From Bacillota bacterium (GTDB taxonomy: Bacteria > Bacillota > Clostridia > Oscillospirales > Ruminococcaceae), in the NCBI GenBank assembly GCA_023460535.1, contig JAEWPV010000007.1:1-64000 (forward strand): 64,000 bases of DNA, written 5' to 3'. The notes below the pieces were generated by a model. It was given only the letters and a program-made list of their open reading frames with translations. It was not told where the DNA came from and made no database searches. The translations under genes were made by a program, and so were the position numbers. Every line of letters begins with the position of its first letter. Position 1 is the stretch's first letter. Below, one piece after another: positions 8,982-17,456 of this stretch.

Positions 8982-10490
8982 TCAGAAGCTACCCCAGCCC
9001 TTGCTCTTGCTGCCGACATTTCCGCCGGAGGACACCTGCATCCTCAACTCGTAGCTGTAGCCGTCTGAAAAGCTGAAGGACGTAGAGCTTCCGTTTAGCA
9101 GCGTACCGTACTCGCCGTTTTCTCCAAAGGCATCTGCTTCTCCGTACCACGTGCTACCGTAACCGTAATCGATGGTATAGCTTCCGCTTGGCAAAGAAAC
9201 GGATGCGCTTGCCCCGGAGCCGAAAAACATGGAGCGTACCGTAGAGCTGCCGCTTTTTATCTTTATGTACAGATAGCCCGAGCCGGATGGCGCATAGACT
9301 TTAAGCGATACCGACGATCCGCCGTACGCGCTGTTTTGGTACAGCACACCGGTAGAGGGCGGGGTGCGTTTGCATTCTTTTGCCCTTGCCGCCGCATCAC
9401 TGTAGTCGCCTAGACTTAAGAAAAGCTGATACGCCTTATAGTACCTTTTTGCGTTAAAGTATTCCGTTGCCTTTGCATATGTCGATTTGTTCTGACCGTT
9501 GGCTTTACACTGACCGAGCAGCGCCACGGCGTCTTTATATTGCAATGCAGCGGCGGGCTCAAGCAAGGGTTGCGCCTGTGAATACTGCCCCTGCGCAACA
9601 AGCTCCCTTGCCGCATCGTAATCAGCGGCTACATCGCACCATTGCACATACCGCGCACAATCCTCAAAAACCCCCAGCGAGGAGAACTGCTCTTTTGCCT
9701 CCTGATACTGCCCGTCGTCAAACAACACCTTCGCGCTTTGGTAATCCTCTGCGGTCTTGCACTGCTTTAGCAGTTCCGCCGTGTCCTCGAAATCACCCAG
9801 AGGCTCCAGCAGACGTTGTGCCTGTTGGTAGTCGCCGTTTTGCATGCAGACCACCGCACTGTTGTAGTCGATGTGACGCACGCATTGCGTTTTCAGCTCC
9901 TGCGCATCCCGATAGTCACCCACCTGCTCGAGAAACGGTACCGCTCCCGTAAAATCCTCGTCTTGCATCAACGCCTTAGCGGATATGTAATTCACTTTGA
10001 GACCTGCCTGCTGTAGCTGTTGCGGCGCGTCTTTGTAGTCACCAAGCAAAGTAAACAGCTCTATGGCTGCATTACAATCGCTTTGATTTTCGCTGCCCAA
10101 CAGCGAAACAGCCTTGTTGTATTGCTCTGCCCTTTGGCATTCCCCCGCCAGCTGCCGCGCATCCTTATAATCCGCAAGCCCTATAAACAGCTCCTGTGCC
10201 TGCGCGTAGCTTCCGGCGCTCATCAGTTCCTGGGCTTGGCGATACTGCTTACGCTCCTTGCCGCCCACTGTTACAGATAGCACAAGGATTAAGATTAGTA
10301 CCAACACCCCGACAGCTGCCGCAAGCAAAACCCTTCGTTTACCCTGCTTTTGTGCTTGGGGCTTTGCAACTGCTTGTTCGGTCGGTAGAACCCCATTGCT
10401 TTTGATCTCGGTAATCGATTGGCTGGCACCGCACTCCGGACAAAAGCTGCCTCCCTCCGGTACGTCGATGTTACAGTTCGTACATAACAT
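8982..10490 (-). CDS. Zinc-ribbon membrane protein with TPR-like repeats
   Basis: The product is 502 residues. The start is the ATG at 10490 (MLCTNCN...), preceded by GGGGG. Residues 1-25 form a zinc ribbon (CTNC...CPEC). A single TM helix follows near residues 50-72. Residues 80-375 hold about eight tetratricopeptide-like repeats with the recurring pattern Y..A..LF..LGDYKDA..L...C. The last 110 residues are a Gly/Ser-rich beta domain (SVSLKVYAPSGSGYLYIK...). With a cytoplasmic zinc ribbon, the repeats would be extracytoplasmic, a common clostridial 'zinc-ribbon sensor' arrangement. No enzymatic motif is visible. The function is unknown; a scaffold or envelope-stress role is a guess. Confidence 0.75.
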   Translation of the reverse strand: MLCTNCNIDVPEGGSFCPECGASQSITEIKSNGVLPTEQAVAKPQAQKQGKRRVLLAAAVGVLVLILILVLSVTVGGKERKQYRQAQELMSAGSYAQAQELFIGLADYKDARQLAGECQRAEQYNKAVSLLGSENQSDCNAAIELFTLLGDYKDAPQQLQQAGLKVNYISAKALMQDEDFTGAVPFLEQVGDYRDAQELKTQCVRHIDYNSAVVCMQNGDYQQAQRLLEPLGDFEDTAELLKQCKTAEDYQSAKVLFDDGQYQEAKEQFSSLGVFEDCARYVQWCDVAADYDAARELVAQGQYSQAQPLLEPAAALQYKDAVALLGQCKANGQNKSTYAKATEYFNAKRYYKAYQLFLSLGDYSDAAARAKECKRTPPSTGVLYQNSAYGGSSVSLKVYAPSGSGYLYIKIKSGSSTVRSMFFGSGASASVSLPSGSYTIDYGYGSTWYGEADAFGENGEYGTLLNGSSTSFSFSDGYSYELRMQVSSGGNVGSKSKGWGSF

Positions 10491-10678
10491 GTTTTCATCC
10501 CCCTTACACAATTTGCTCTTACAGTCGTTATGCGCCCGACCTTACTGTTTTACAGGCTCCCAAAAGCCGTCAAAACCTGCGGTGTACCGCTGCGGTACAT
10601 TTGCATAAAGCTGCTTGCCTTTGACCTCGTCGAGTTTTGAGGTAAAAGCAGAGGGACACGGCTGCCTGCTGTGCGGGG

Positions 10679-10761
10679 AAAAAACCTTGCTCTAGCAAGC
10701 AATTGTCACACCATTATTATACCAAGCCAAACTGAAAAAAAGGTGTGCAGGCTGCACACCT
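10679..10761 (-). promoter_or_regulatory. Promoter and two terminator-like hairpins ahead of the zinc-ribbon gene
   Basis: On the minus strand there is a perfect 10-bp stem (10741-10761) followed by seven Ts. Next comes an extended -10, TGGTATAAT (TATAAT at 10716-10721). After it comes a second hairpin, CTTGC-TAGA-GCAAG (10686-10699), followed by GTTTTTT. The second hairpin lies about 15-30 bases past the predicted transcription start, so it could attenuate the zinc-ribbon gene. A 17-base palindrome TGTACCGC-T-GCGGTACA follows at 10583-10599. The interval 10491-10828 has no supported gene. Confidence 0.5.
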
Positions 10762-10828
10762 GGGGCACTGACATACAGCGCTGATATATCCTAGTTCGCT
10801 GTGTATAATAGTTACAGAAAGGGTGGTA

Positions 10829-11542
10829 GTGAAGGATTACTTGATCATCGCGTTTCGGGTCGTTACCGCAATGGCATTGATCCTTTTTCTAATCCTGAAA
10901 ACCGGCAGAAGAAAGATTGGCGAGCTGCCTGTGTATGATTTTTTGTCTGTCATTGTGGTCGGAAGCGTTCTGGGCGCCGACATCGCAGAACCGGACGTAA
11001 AACACCTGCCCACCCTATTTGCAGTTGCGCTAATTGTTGCTTTGCAATATCTGGTTAGCCGATTGCTGATAAACAACAAAAAGGTCGCGCGTAAAATCAC
11101 GTTTGGTCCCACCATTATCATTCAAAACGGTCAGTTTATAAAGCCGAATATGGAGCGACTGAAGTACTCGGTAGAAAATGTATTGATGGCTTTAAGAGAA
11201 AAGGATGTATTTGACCTAAACGAGGTCGAATACGCCATCGTCGAGGGCAGCGGCGGCATCAGTGTGCTTAAAAAGGCGCAGTATCTTCCTGTAACCATAA
11301 CCGATATGAAGCTTGCGTACCAAGCAAAAGGGTTGTCGGTCCCAATCATTATTGATGGAAGGATTGTGGAGCGCAATCTGGAACAATTGGGATATGATAG
11401 GGCATGGCTTGCTTTACAGCTTAAGCAGATGAACATTCATGATTTTTGTGAGGTGTTTTATGCCGATTGCAGCCCCGAAGGCAAACTATATGTTTCCAAG
11501 GTGTTTCAGGCTAAGAACATGAATGAGGAATTTACGTTATAG
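10829..11542 (+). CDS. DUF421 (YetF-like) membrane protein
   Basis: The product is 237 residues. The GTG at 10829 is preferred because AAAGGG lies 5 bases upstream; a GTG at 10823 would overlap that site. Three TM helices occupy the first 80 residues (FRVVTAMALILFLILKTGRRKIGELPVYDF..., then LPTLFAVALIVALQYLVSRLL). A cytoplasmic alpha/beta domain follows, with the family patterns G.P..II.NG and N.......LR......V..A..E..G.ISV. This architecture is that of DUF421/YetF, known from Bacillus and clostridial spore or stress membranes, with no settled biochemical activity. It is a single-gene unit ending at the terminator at 11552-11584. Confidence 0.85.
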   Translation: MKDYLIIAFRVVTAMALILFLILKTGRRKIGELPVYDFLSVIVVGSVLGADIAEPDVKHLPTLFAVALIVALQYLVSRLLINNKKVARKITFGPTIIIQNGQFIKPNMERLKYSVENVLMALREKDVFDLNEVEYAIVEGSGGISVLKKAQYLPVTITDMKLAYQAKGLSVPIIIDGRIVERNLEQLGYDRAWLALQLKQMNIHDFCEVFYADCSPEGKLYVSKVFQAKNMNEEFTL

Positions 11543-11551
11543 CAATATAAT

Positions 11552-11584
11552 AATCGCCCTTTATCAGTACGATAAAGGGCGATT
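11552..11584. terminator. Hairpin between convergent genes
   Basis: A perfect 14-bp stem (11552-11565 with 11571-11584) encloses the loop AGTAC. There is no long T-run on either side, but its place between two converging stop codons makes a termination role likely. Confidence 0.6.
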
Positions 11585-11640
11585 CACATCTGCCTGCTTA
11601 GGGGAAGTGCCGGACGATTATCTGAGAGATGACCGGCAGG

Positions 11641-13407
11641 CTATTTGGATCGATTATCCTTGCCGTGTGATGGAGCACCATAACGACCGCTTGCGCGACC
11701 GCCGCTTTTATAGGCGCCGGGCTGACGCCCCGTTCTGCGTTTTTCCACGGCAAGGGGGGCAACCAATGTGGGTCTGCCGCAGATCTTGCAGCCGTTCATA
11801 TCATTGAGAATCTGGTCAAGGCGGTCGCGGGGAACCTCTACAAAGCTCTGCTCCTGCGAAATATCCACTTTGCCAATCTCCTTGCCACGAATGCCGGTGC
11901 GGTCTGCGATTGCGCCGATTAGATGGTTGGGGCCCACCCGACTGCTTGAACCGATGTCAAACACCAGAACGCCGTAGTCCTTCGGCCGTGCGCGTACGTG
12001 GGATTTACGCCAATCCTCACCAACGCCCGTATCATTGCGATGCGGCCTTCTGGCGGATGCCTCGCCCGTTTCATGCTTGATTTGATTGACTGCGATGGTG
12101 ACCGGCTTACCGATCTCTTTATACTGCAGCGCAAGTGCCGCCTCTGCGATTTGCTGAAGAGAATGACCCTTTTGCAGCAGGGCATCGACCATTTCGGCGT
12201 ATACCGGAATGCCCTCGCCTTGAATCTCTGCCTCAATCTCAAGGATTGCTTTCTCCATGCCTTTGCTGCGAATGTCCTCCGCGGTGGGTAGCAAAAGCTC
12301 CTTGATTTGAGACTTTACCGCATACGAGATCTGCCTAATTTCGCTTATCTCGCGCCTGTTGCAGCAGATGGTGATGCTGCAGCCATCCTTGCCCGCCCTG
12401 CCGGTTCTGCCAATGCGGTGGATGTAATACTCGGTATTCATGGGAAGATCAAAGTTAATCACATAATCCACATCGCTGACATCAATTCCGCGTGCGGCAA
12501 TATCCGTCGCTATCAGAATCTGCGTTTTGCCCGCCTTAAAATCGCGCATTGTTGCGGTACGCTGTGTCTGCTTAATGTCGCTGTGGATGCTTTGCGCGCT
12601 GACATTGCGCTCGGTTAAGAACGCGGTTAACTCATCCGCCATCTTTTTGGTGCCACAAAAGATAATGGCACGGTTTGGCTGATAGTACTGCAAAAGCAGC
12701 GCAAGCGCGTCTTTTTTTTGCGAGTGAGGCACATCAAGATAACGCTGTTCGATATTTTCTATCGTAACCTGGCTCTTATCAATCTCGATTAGGGTTGGCG
12801 TCTTTTGATATTGATTGGCAATCTTCATAATCGCCGGAGGCATTGTGGCGGAGAACAGAATGGTCTGTCGCTCGGCCGGCGTGTCGGTGAGTATCGTCTC
12901 GATATCTTCCCGAAAGCCCATGTTCAGCATCTCATCCGCTTCGTCGAGTACAATCATCTTAAGATTGTTTAGCTTGATGGTCTTGCGCCGCATATGATCC
13001 ATCACACGTCCCGGCGTTCCGATGACGATGTTGGCTTGGCGCAGGCTGATACACTGTCTATCAATCGGTGCGCCACCATAGATAGCGACCGGTCGGATTC
13101 CGTTTTTGAAGCGCGCAAGCTTGAGAAACTCTTCATACGCCTGCATCGCGAGTTCTCGTGTGGGGCACAGAACAAGCACCTGTATGGTTGCTTTTTGCTC
13201 GTGTGTATCGATCCGCTCGATTGCGGGGATGGCAAACGCTACAGTTTTACCCGTGCCGGTCTGCGATCGGGCGATAACATCCACACCCGTACGGATTACA
13301 GGAATGGCCTCGGACTGGATGGGTGTTGCATAATCAAATCCCATCAGGGACACCGCATGCTCCACCTTGGGGGTCAGATTCATTTGGGAGAACAAAACCT
13401 TTGTCAT
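11641..13407 (-). CDS. DEAD-box ATP-dependent RNA helicase with DbpA-type C-terminal domain
   Basis: The product is 588 residues. The start is the ATG at 13407 (MTKVLFSQMNLTPKV...) with GAGG 6 bases upstream. The helicase core shows the Q motif, motif I SQTGTGKT, PTRELA, motif II DEAD, SAT, and motif VI HRIGRTGR. After residue 360 a linker leads to a DbpA-type RNA-binding domain (RVGPNHLIGAIADRTGI...VDISQEQSFVEVP) and a basic, Gly/Arg-rich tail. This matches the CshA/DeaD group, which works in ribosome assembly, RNA decay and cold adaptation. The transcript leader holds a strong terminator, so expression is probably controlled by read-through. Confidence 0.92.
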   Translation of the reverse strand: MTKVLFSQMNLTPKVEHAVSLMGFDYATPIQSEAIPVIRTGVDVIARSQTGTGKTVAFAIPAIERIDTHEQKATIQVLVLCPTRELAMQAYEEFLKLARFKNGIRPVAIYGGAPIDRQCISLRQANIVIGTPGRVMDHMRRKTIKLNNLKMIVLDEADEMLNMGFREDIETILTDTPAERQTILFSATMPPAIMKIANQYQKTPTLIEIDKSQVTIENIEQRYLDVPHSQKKDALALLLQYYQPNRAIIFCGTKKMADELTAFLTERNVSAQSIHSDIKQTQRTATMRDFKAGKTQILIATDIAARGIDVSDVDYVINFDLPMNTEYYIHRIGRTGRAGKDGCSITICCNRREISEIRQISYAVKSQIKELLLPTAEDIRSKGMEKAILEIEAEIQGEGIPVYAEMVDALLQKGHSLQQIAEAALALQYKEIGKPVTIAVNQIKHETGEASARRPHRNDTGVGEDWRKSHVRARPKDYGVLVFDIGSSSRVGPNHLIGAIADRTGIRGKEIGKVDISQEQSFVEVPRDRLDQILNDMNGCKICGRPTLVAPLAVEKRRTGRQPGAYKSGGRASGRYGAPSHGKDNRSK

Positions 13408-13423
13408 TCGATTCCTCAATTCT

Positions 13424-13457
13424 AAAAAATAAAAACGGGGATCGAAATCCTCGTTTT
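13424..13457 (-). terminator. UUCG-loop terminator in the helicase leader (attenuator)
   Basis: Reading the minus strand, an 11-base stem with one A-C mismatch (13447-13457 with 13432-13442) is closed by a UUCG tetraloop and followed by TTTTTATTTTTT. It ends only 17 bases upstream of the helicase start codon and overlaps no upstream stop codon; the preceding gene ends over 290 bases away. It therefore looks like an attenuator for the helicase gene rather than the end of the previous operon. Confidence 0.7.
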
Positions 13458-13575
13458 TCAAAGTGATACCAAATCCCTTAAATCATATCATTTTATTGCG
13501 TAGATGTCAAATCAAAATAAGACATTTGTTGTGGGTAATTTTGGTTTTTGCCTGTGCTACCTGCAATAATCACAG

Positions 13576-13611
13576 CCTGTGTCCGTTCTCGTAGTACATA
13601 ACGGACACAGG
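13576..13611. other. Hairpin between the nucleoside-transporter operon and the helicase
   Basis: Perfect 12-bp arms (13576-13587 and 13600-13611) surround a 12-base loop. There is no T-run. It could end the transporter operon, which stops at 13751, or form part of a long helicase leader. The rest of 13408-13750 shows no gene. Confidence 0.45.
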
Positions 13612-13750
13612 ACGCAACCTCTGCTAAGAGCACGGCCTGCACAGTGCAGCAAACCGCCGGTGTGCGACGCGGGGTGTTTTCTTTACCCAGCGTCGCGACA
13701 ATGCCATTTTGGAACCAGTTTAAGACCAACCGAACCACGGTCTCTTTTTG

Positions 13751-14722
13751 CTACCGCTCTTCTCTGAAATAGGCAAGCCCCAGACTGGCGGGCGGTTCGT
13801 TTTCGCGGTTCTTTTTAAGCGATACAACCACCAGCACGATAATCGTCACAACGTAGGGTAGCATCTTAAAGATCTCCTGAGACGAACGCGTAAGACCCGG
13901 GATATAGAAATAAAGCCAAAACAACGCCCCGAACAGGTACGAACCCCATATTGCATGGGTCGGCTTCCATCGCGCAAAGATAACCAGCGCGACCGCCAGC
14001 CAACCCAGTTTTTCTATTCCGCCGTCGTTTGCCCAGGTGCCTTTAATATAGTCCATAATGTAATACAGTCCGCCAAGACCGGTGATAGCCGCACCGCTTG
14101 TAACCGCAATGTATTTGTATTTTGCTACGTTAATACCCGCGGCATCCGCCGTTGCGGGGTTTTCGCCCACCGCACGGAGATTAAGCCCTTTACGGCTTCT
14201 ATTGATAAAATAAGTTAAGAACAGAGCAGCGGCGATAGCAAAGTACACCATAAACCCAAGACCGGACAAAACGCCGACTCCCGACAACGCAGGAAGCGTT
14301 GACCGAAAGGCTCCGCTTGTGGTGGCAACCGAAATCTGGCCGACACCGCCAGCCATTTTATTCATCGCGCCGCCAAACATATTGGCAACGCCAGAACCGA
14401 ATATGGTAAGCGTAAGACCCGTAACGCTTTGATTGGCACGCAGGGTGATGGTTAAAAAGCTGTACAAAAGCCCCGCAAGCGCAGACGCCGCCAGCGCCGC
14501 AAGCATCGCGATGACCAGCCCAAGCAACGGGCTTGGCTTCGCAGTCGAGGACTCATAAAAGAACGCCGCCGCAAGCCCCGCGATTCCACCCAGATACATA
14601 ATGCCCGGTACACCGAGATTTAGGTTGCCCGATTTTTCCGTCAAAATCTCGCCCATTGCACCAAACAGGATGACCGTGCCGAAAACAAGTGCCGCCTGCA
14701 CAAGGGAAAGGATCTGTGCCAT
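13751..14722 (-). CDS. nupQ: Nucleoside ABC importer permease (NupQ/YufQ-like)
   Basis: The product is 323 residues, an integral membrane protein with 8-9 predicted TM helices. The N-terminus (ALVFGTVILFGAMGEILTEKSGNLNLGVPGIMYLGG) has the family signature with the 'EKSG..NLGVEG' pattern of BPD_transp_2 permeases. It lies 2 bases after the stop of the sister permease and is the last gene of the BMP-ATPase-permease-permease operon. With its sister it forms the membrane channel for nucleosides; guanosine or xanthosine-type cargo is suggested by the guanine riboswitch upstream. Confidence 0.88.
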   Translation of the reverse strand: MAQILSLVQAALVFGTVILFGAMGEILTEKSGNLNLGVPGIMYLGGIAGLAAAFFYESSTAKPSPLLGLVIAMLAALAASALAGLLYSFLTITLRANQSVTGLTLTIFGSGVANMFGGAMNKMAGGVGQISVATTSGAFRSTLPALSGVGVLSGLGFMVYFAIAAALFLTYFINRSRKGLNLRAVGENPATADAAGINVAKYKYIAVTSGAAITGLGGLYYIMDYIKGTWANDGGIEKLGWLAVALVIFARWKPTHAIWGSYLFGALFWLYFYIPGLTRSSQEIFKMLPYVVTIIVLVVVSLKKNRENEPPASLGLAYFREER

Positions 14723-14724
14723 TC

Positions 14725-15822
14725 TTATTTCGCCTCCTTTTTCTTGCGGAATATGACGCGGTAATTAATAAAGAACTCGCAGCCAAGGATGAAGAACAAA
14801 ATAATGCCCGTTATCATCTGGGAGGCGTAGTCGTTTAAATTGTATTGGGAAGCAATCTGGATGGCGCCTTTTTCAAAGAACACCAAAAACAACGAGACCA
14901 GTACCATGACCGGCGCGTTGAATTTGGAAAGCCAAGCGACGATGATGGCGGTAAAGCCCTTGCCCCCCGCCGTACTGGTGCTAATGGTGTGGGAGGCGCC
15001 TGCCACGGCGATAAAGCCCGCTACACCGCAAATAGCTCCCGACAAGGCGATGGTGCGCACCACAACCTTACCCACATGAATGCCGATGTACTGCGCCGTG
15101 CGTTCGCTCTCGCCCACAACCGCAATTTCGTAGCCATGCTTGGAGTAGCGAAGATAGATATACATAGCCGCCGTGAGTGCCAGCACAAGAATGATGTTAA
15201 GCAGATACTGCTGACCAAACACGGAGGGGAACCATCCCGCCTTGGAGGTTTGATTGATAATGCCTACCGTATTCGAGCCGTAGGGGTTCTCCCATTTGGC
15301 AACGAAAAAGGAGGTAATCTGAATGGCAACATAGTTCATCATCAGTGTAAACAGGGTTTCATTGGTTCTAAAACGCGATTTAAACACAGCCGGTACGATA
15401 CCCCAGAGCGCCCCTGCTACGGCACTTGCCACAAGCATTAAGCAAAGCAGAAGCCACGTAGGCAACGAAGAGCCAATATACAGCATGCATGCCGCTGTTG
15501 CCAAGCCGCCCACCAGCACCTGTCCCTCCGCGCCGATATTCCAAAAGCGCATTTTAAAGGCGGGTGCAAGACCAAGTGAAATGCACAGCAGCATCATGGT
15601 GTCCCGTAACGTCACCCATATGCGCTTGCTGGTGCCAAATGCCCCGTTCCACATCGCTTCGTAGACCTTGAGCGGATTCAGTTTTACTATGGCATAGATA
15701 ACCACCGCGCAGACGATAAGGGAAAGCAAAACCGAAACGGCTCGGATTCCCCAAGCCTTTAGCTGCGGTATCGCTTCGCGTTTTGTAATGCGAATAAACG
15801 GTTCGGTGTTCACTCGGCTCAT
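14725..15822 (-). CDS. nupP: Nucleoside ABC importer permease (NupP/YufP-like)
   Basis: The product is 365 residues with an N-terminal TM near residue 35 and the BPD_transp_2 core (LRDTMMLLCISLGLAPAFKMRFWNIGAEGQVLVGGLA). The 'FWNIGAEGQ' segment is characteristic of the YufP/NupP subunit. It starts inside the ATPase stop (ATGA overlap, 15819-15822), which indicates translational coupling, and it pairs with the NupQ-like subunit. Confidence 0.88.
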   Translation of the reverse strand: MSRVNTEPFIRITKREAIPQLKAWGIRAVSVLLSLIVCAVVIYAIVKLNPLKVYEAMWNGAFGTSKRIWVTLRDTMMLLCISLGLAPAFKMRFWNIGAEGQVLVGGLATAACMLYIGSSLPTWLLLCLMLVASAVAGALWGIVPAVFKSRFRTNETLFTLMMNYVAIQITSFFVAKWENPYGSNTVGIINQTSKAGWFPSVFGQQYLLNIILVLALTAAMYIYLRYSKHGYEIAVVGESERTAQYIGIHVGKVVVRTIALSGAICGVAGFIAVAGASHTISTSTAGGKGFTAIIVAWLSKFNAPVMVLVSLFLVFFEKGAIQIASQYNLNDYASQMITGIILFFILGCEFFINYRVIFRKKKEAK

Positions 15823-17357
15823 TTCTTTTCCTCCGCTCCCATGCTGGTCATCATCAGTCCGACCGCATGTTTGTCTGTTTGCCTGCCGTCAACGACACCG
15901 CTGACCCGACCGCCGCACAGAACAAGGATGCGGTCGCACAGCTCAAGCAGCACATCCAGATCCTCACCGACAAAGATGACGGCAACGCCGTTTTTCTTTT
16001 GCTGGTTTATCAGGTCATAAATCGTATAGGACGAGTTGATATCCAGTCCCCGCACGGCATAGGCTGTCATCAGCACCGTGGGGGCGGACGAAATCTCTCG
16101 CCCGACCAAAACCTTCTGCACATTTCCGCCCGAAAGCCTGCGCACCGGGGTGGAAATACCGGGAGTGTTAACCTGCAGATCGTCTACCACCTTTTCAGCC
16201 AAATTGCGAGGTGCTTTTCTTTCGGCAAAGAAGGAGGTTCCCTTTCTATAGCTGCGAAGCATCATGTTGTCGGTCAAATCCATGTTCCCTACAAGCCCCA
16301 TACCCAGCCTGTCCTCCGGAACAAAGGATAGCGCAACACCCAAAGCCGATATCTCGCTCGGGTCTTTTCCGACAATCTCCTGCAGCGTTCCAGTCTTTGG
16401 CTCCACATACCGGATGCTGCCGGACTCTACCGGCTGCAGCCCGGCGATTGACTCAAGCAGCTCTTTCTGCCCGCAGCCGGATATACCTGCAATGCCCAGT
16501 ATCTCTCCGCTTTGCGCGGTAAAGGACACATTGTCTAGGCGCGTGATGCCGTCCACATCACGGACGGTCAGGTTTTCCACAATCAGACGTGGTGTGGGAT
16601 TTTGGGGCTCAGGGCGTTCGATGTTCAGCGAAACGGGGCGACCTACCATCATGTTGGTCATCTCTGCCGCACTGGTTTTGGCGGTGGGCATATCGCCAAC
16701 GAACTGACCGCGGCGCAGAATCGCCACCCGGTCTGATATCTCCTCGACCTCGTGCAGTTTATGGGTGATGATGACGATAGCCTTGCCGTCTGCCCGCATG
16801 TTGCGCAGAACGTCGAACAACTTATCTGTCTCCTGCGGGGTAAGCACGGCGGTGGGTTCGTCAAGAATCAGGATGTCCGCGTTGCGGTAAAGAACCTTCA
16901 CAATCTCCACCGTCTGCTTCTGAGAAACGGACATATCATAAACCTTCTGCTTCGGATCGACCTCAAAGCCGTATTGGGCGGAAATGGCGCGAACCTTCTC
17001 CTCTACACGATTCATATCAAGCCGCCCGCTGCCGGGAAGACCGAGAATAATGTTTTCAGCGGCGGTCAAAACATCCACAAGCTTAAAATGCTGGTGAATC
17101 ATGCCCACACCAAGGTCATAGGCATCCTTGGGGCTGCGAATCGCAACCTCACGGTCATCCACATAAATGTGCCCTTCATCAGGGGAATAGATGCCCGAGA
17201 GAATGTTCATCAGTGTGGTTTTTCCGCTTCCGTTTTCCCCTAAAAGGGCAAGAATCTCGCCGCGGCGGATGTCTAAAAAGACCTTGTCGTTCGCGGATAC
17301 CGAGCCGAAGGTTTTGGTTATGTTTCTCATCTGTATTGCGGCTGGTGTTGTGTTCAA
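15819..17357 (-). CDS. nupO: Nucleoside ABC importer ATP-binding protein (NupO/YufO-like)
   Basis: The product is 512 residues with two ABC domains in one chain, as in sugar and nucleoside importers of the RbsA/YufO type. The first domain has Walker A GENGSGKT, signature SVSQKQ and Walker B LILDEPTAVLT. The second is degenerate at Walker A (GISGCGQKE) and has the signature LSGGNVQK. The chosen start is TTG at 17357, which has GGGGGAG 6 bases upstream; a longer GTG-started frame would contain that site. It lies about 100 bases after the substrate-binding lipoprotein gene. Confidence 0.88.
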   Translation of the reverse strand: MNTTPAAIQMRNITKTFGSVSANDKVFLDIRRGEILALLGENGSGKTTLMNILSGIYSPDEGHIYVDDREVAIRSPKDAYDLGVGMIHQHFKLVDVLTAAENIILGLPGSGRLDMNRVEEKVRAISAQYGFEVDPKQKVYDMSVSQKQTVEIVKVLYRNADILILDEPTAVLTPQETDKLFDVLRNMRADGKAIVIITHKLHEVEEISDRVAILRRGQFVGDMPTAKTSAAEMTNMMVGRPVSLNIERPEPQNPTPRLIVENLTVRDVDGITRLDNVSFTAQSGEILGIAGISGCGQKELLESIAGLQPVESGSIRYVEPKTGTLQEIVGKDPSEISALGVALSFVPEDRLGMGLVGNMDLTDNMMLRSYRKGTSFFAERKAPRNLAEKVVDDLQVNTPGISTPVRRLSGGNVQKVLVGREISSAPTVLMTAYAVRGLDINSSYTIYDLINQQKKNGVAVIFVGEDLDVLLELCDRILVLCGGRVSGVVDGRQTDKHAVGLMMTSMGAEEKK

Positions 17358-17456
17358 ACGCGTCTCCCCCTTTACAAAAATCACAAAAACAAAATCAGGA
17401 AAGCCGCTTTTTGAGCGGCTTTCCTATTCAGTTTGGTTATGGTTTAATTATCTGTC

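Noticed and set aside
9000..10500. Internal repetition of the zinc-ribbon gene as possible DNA repeats
   Set aside because: The periodicity is at protein level (TPR-like helices); the DNA units are diverged and not a tandem-repeat array.
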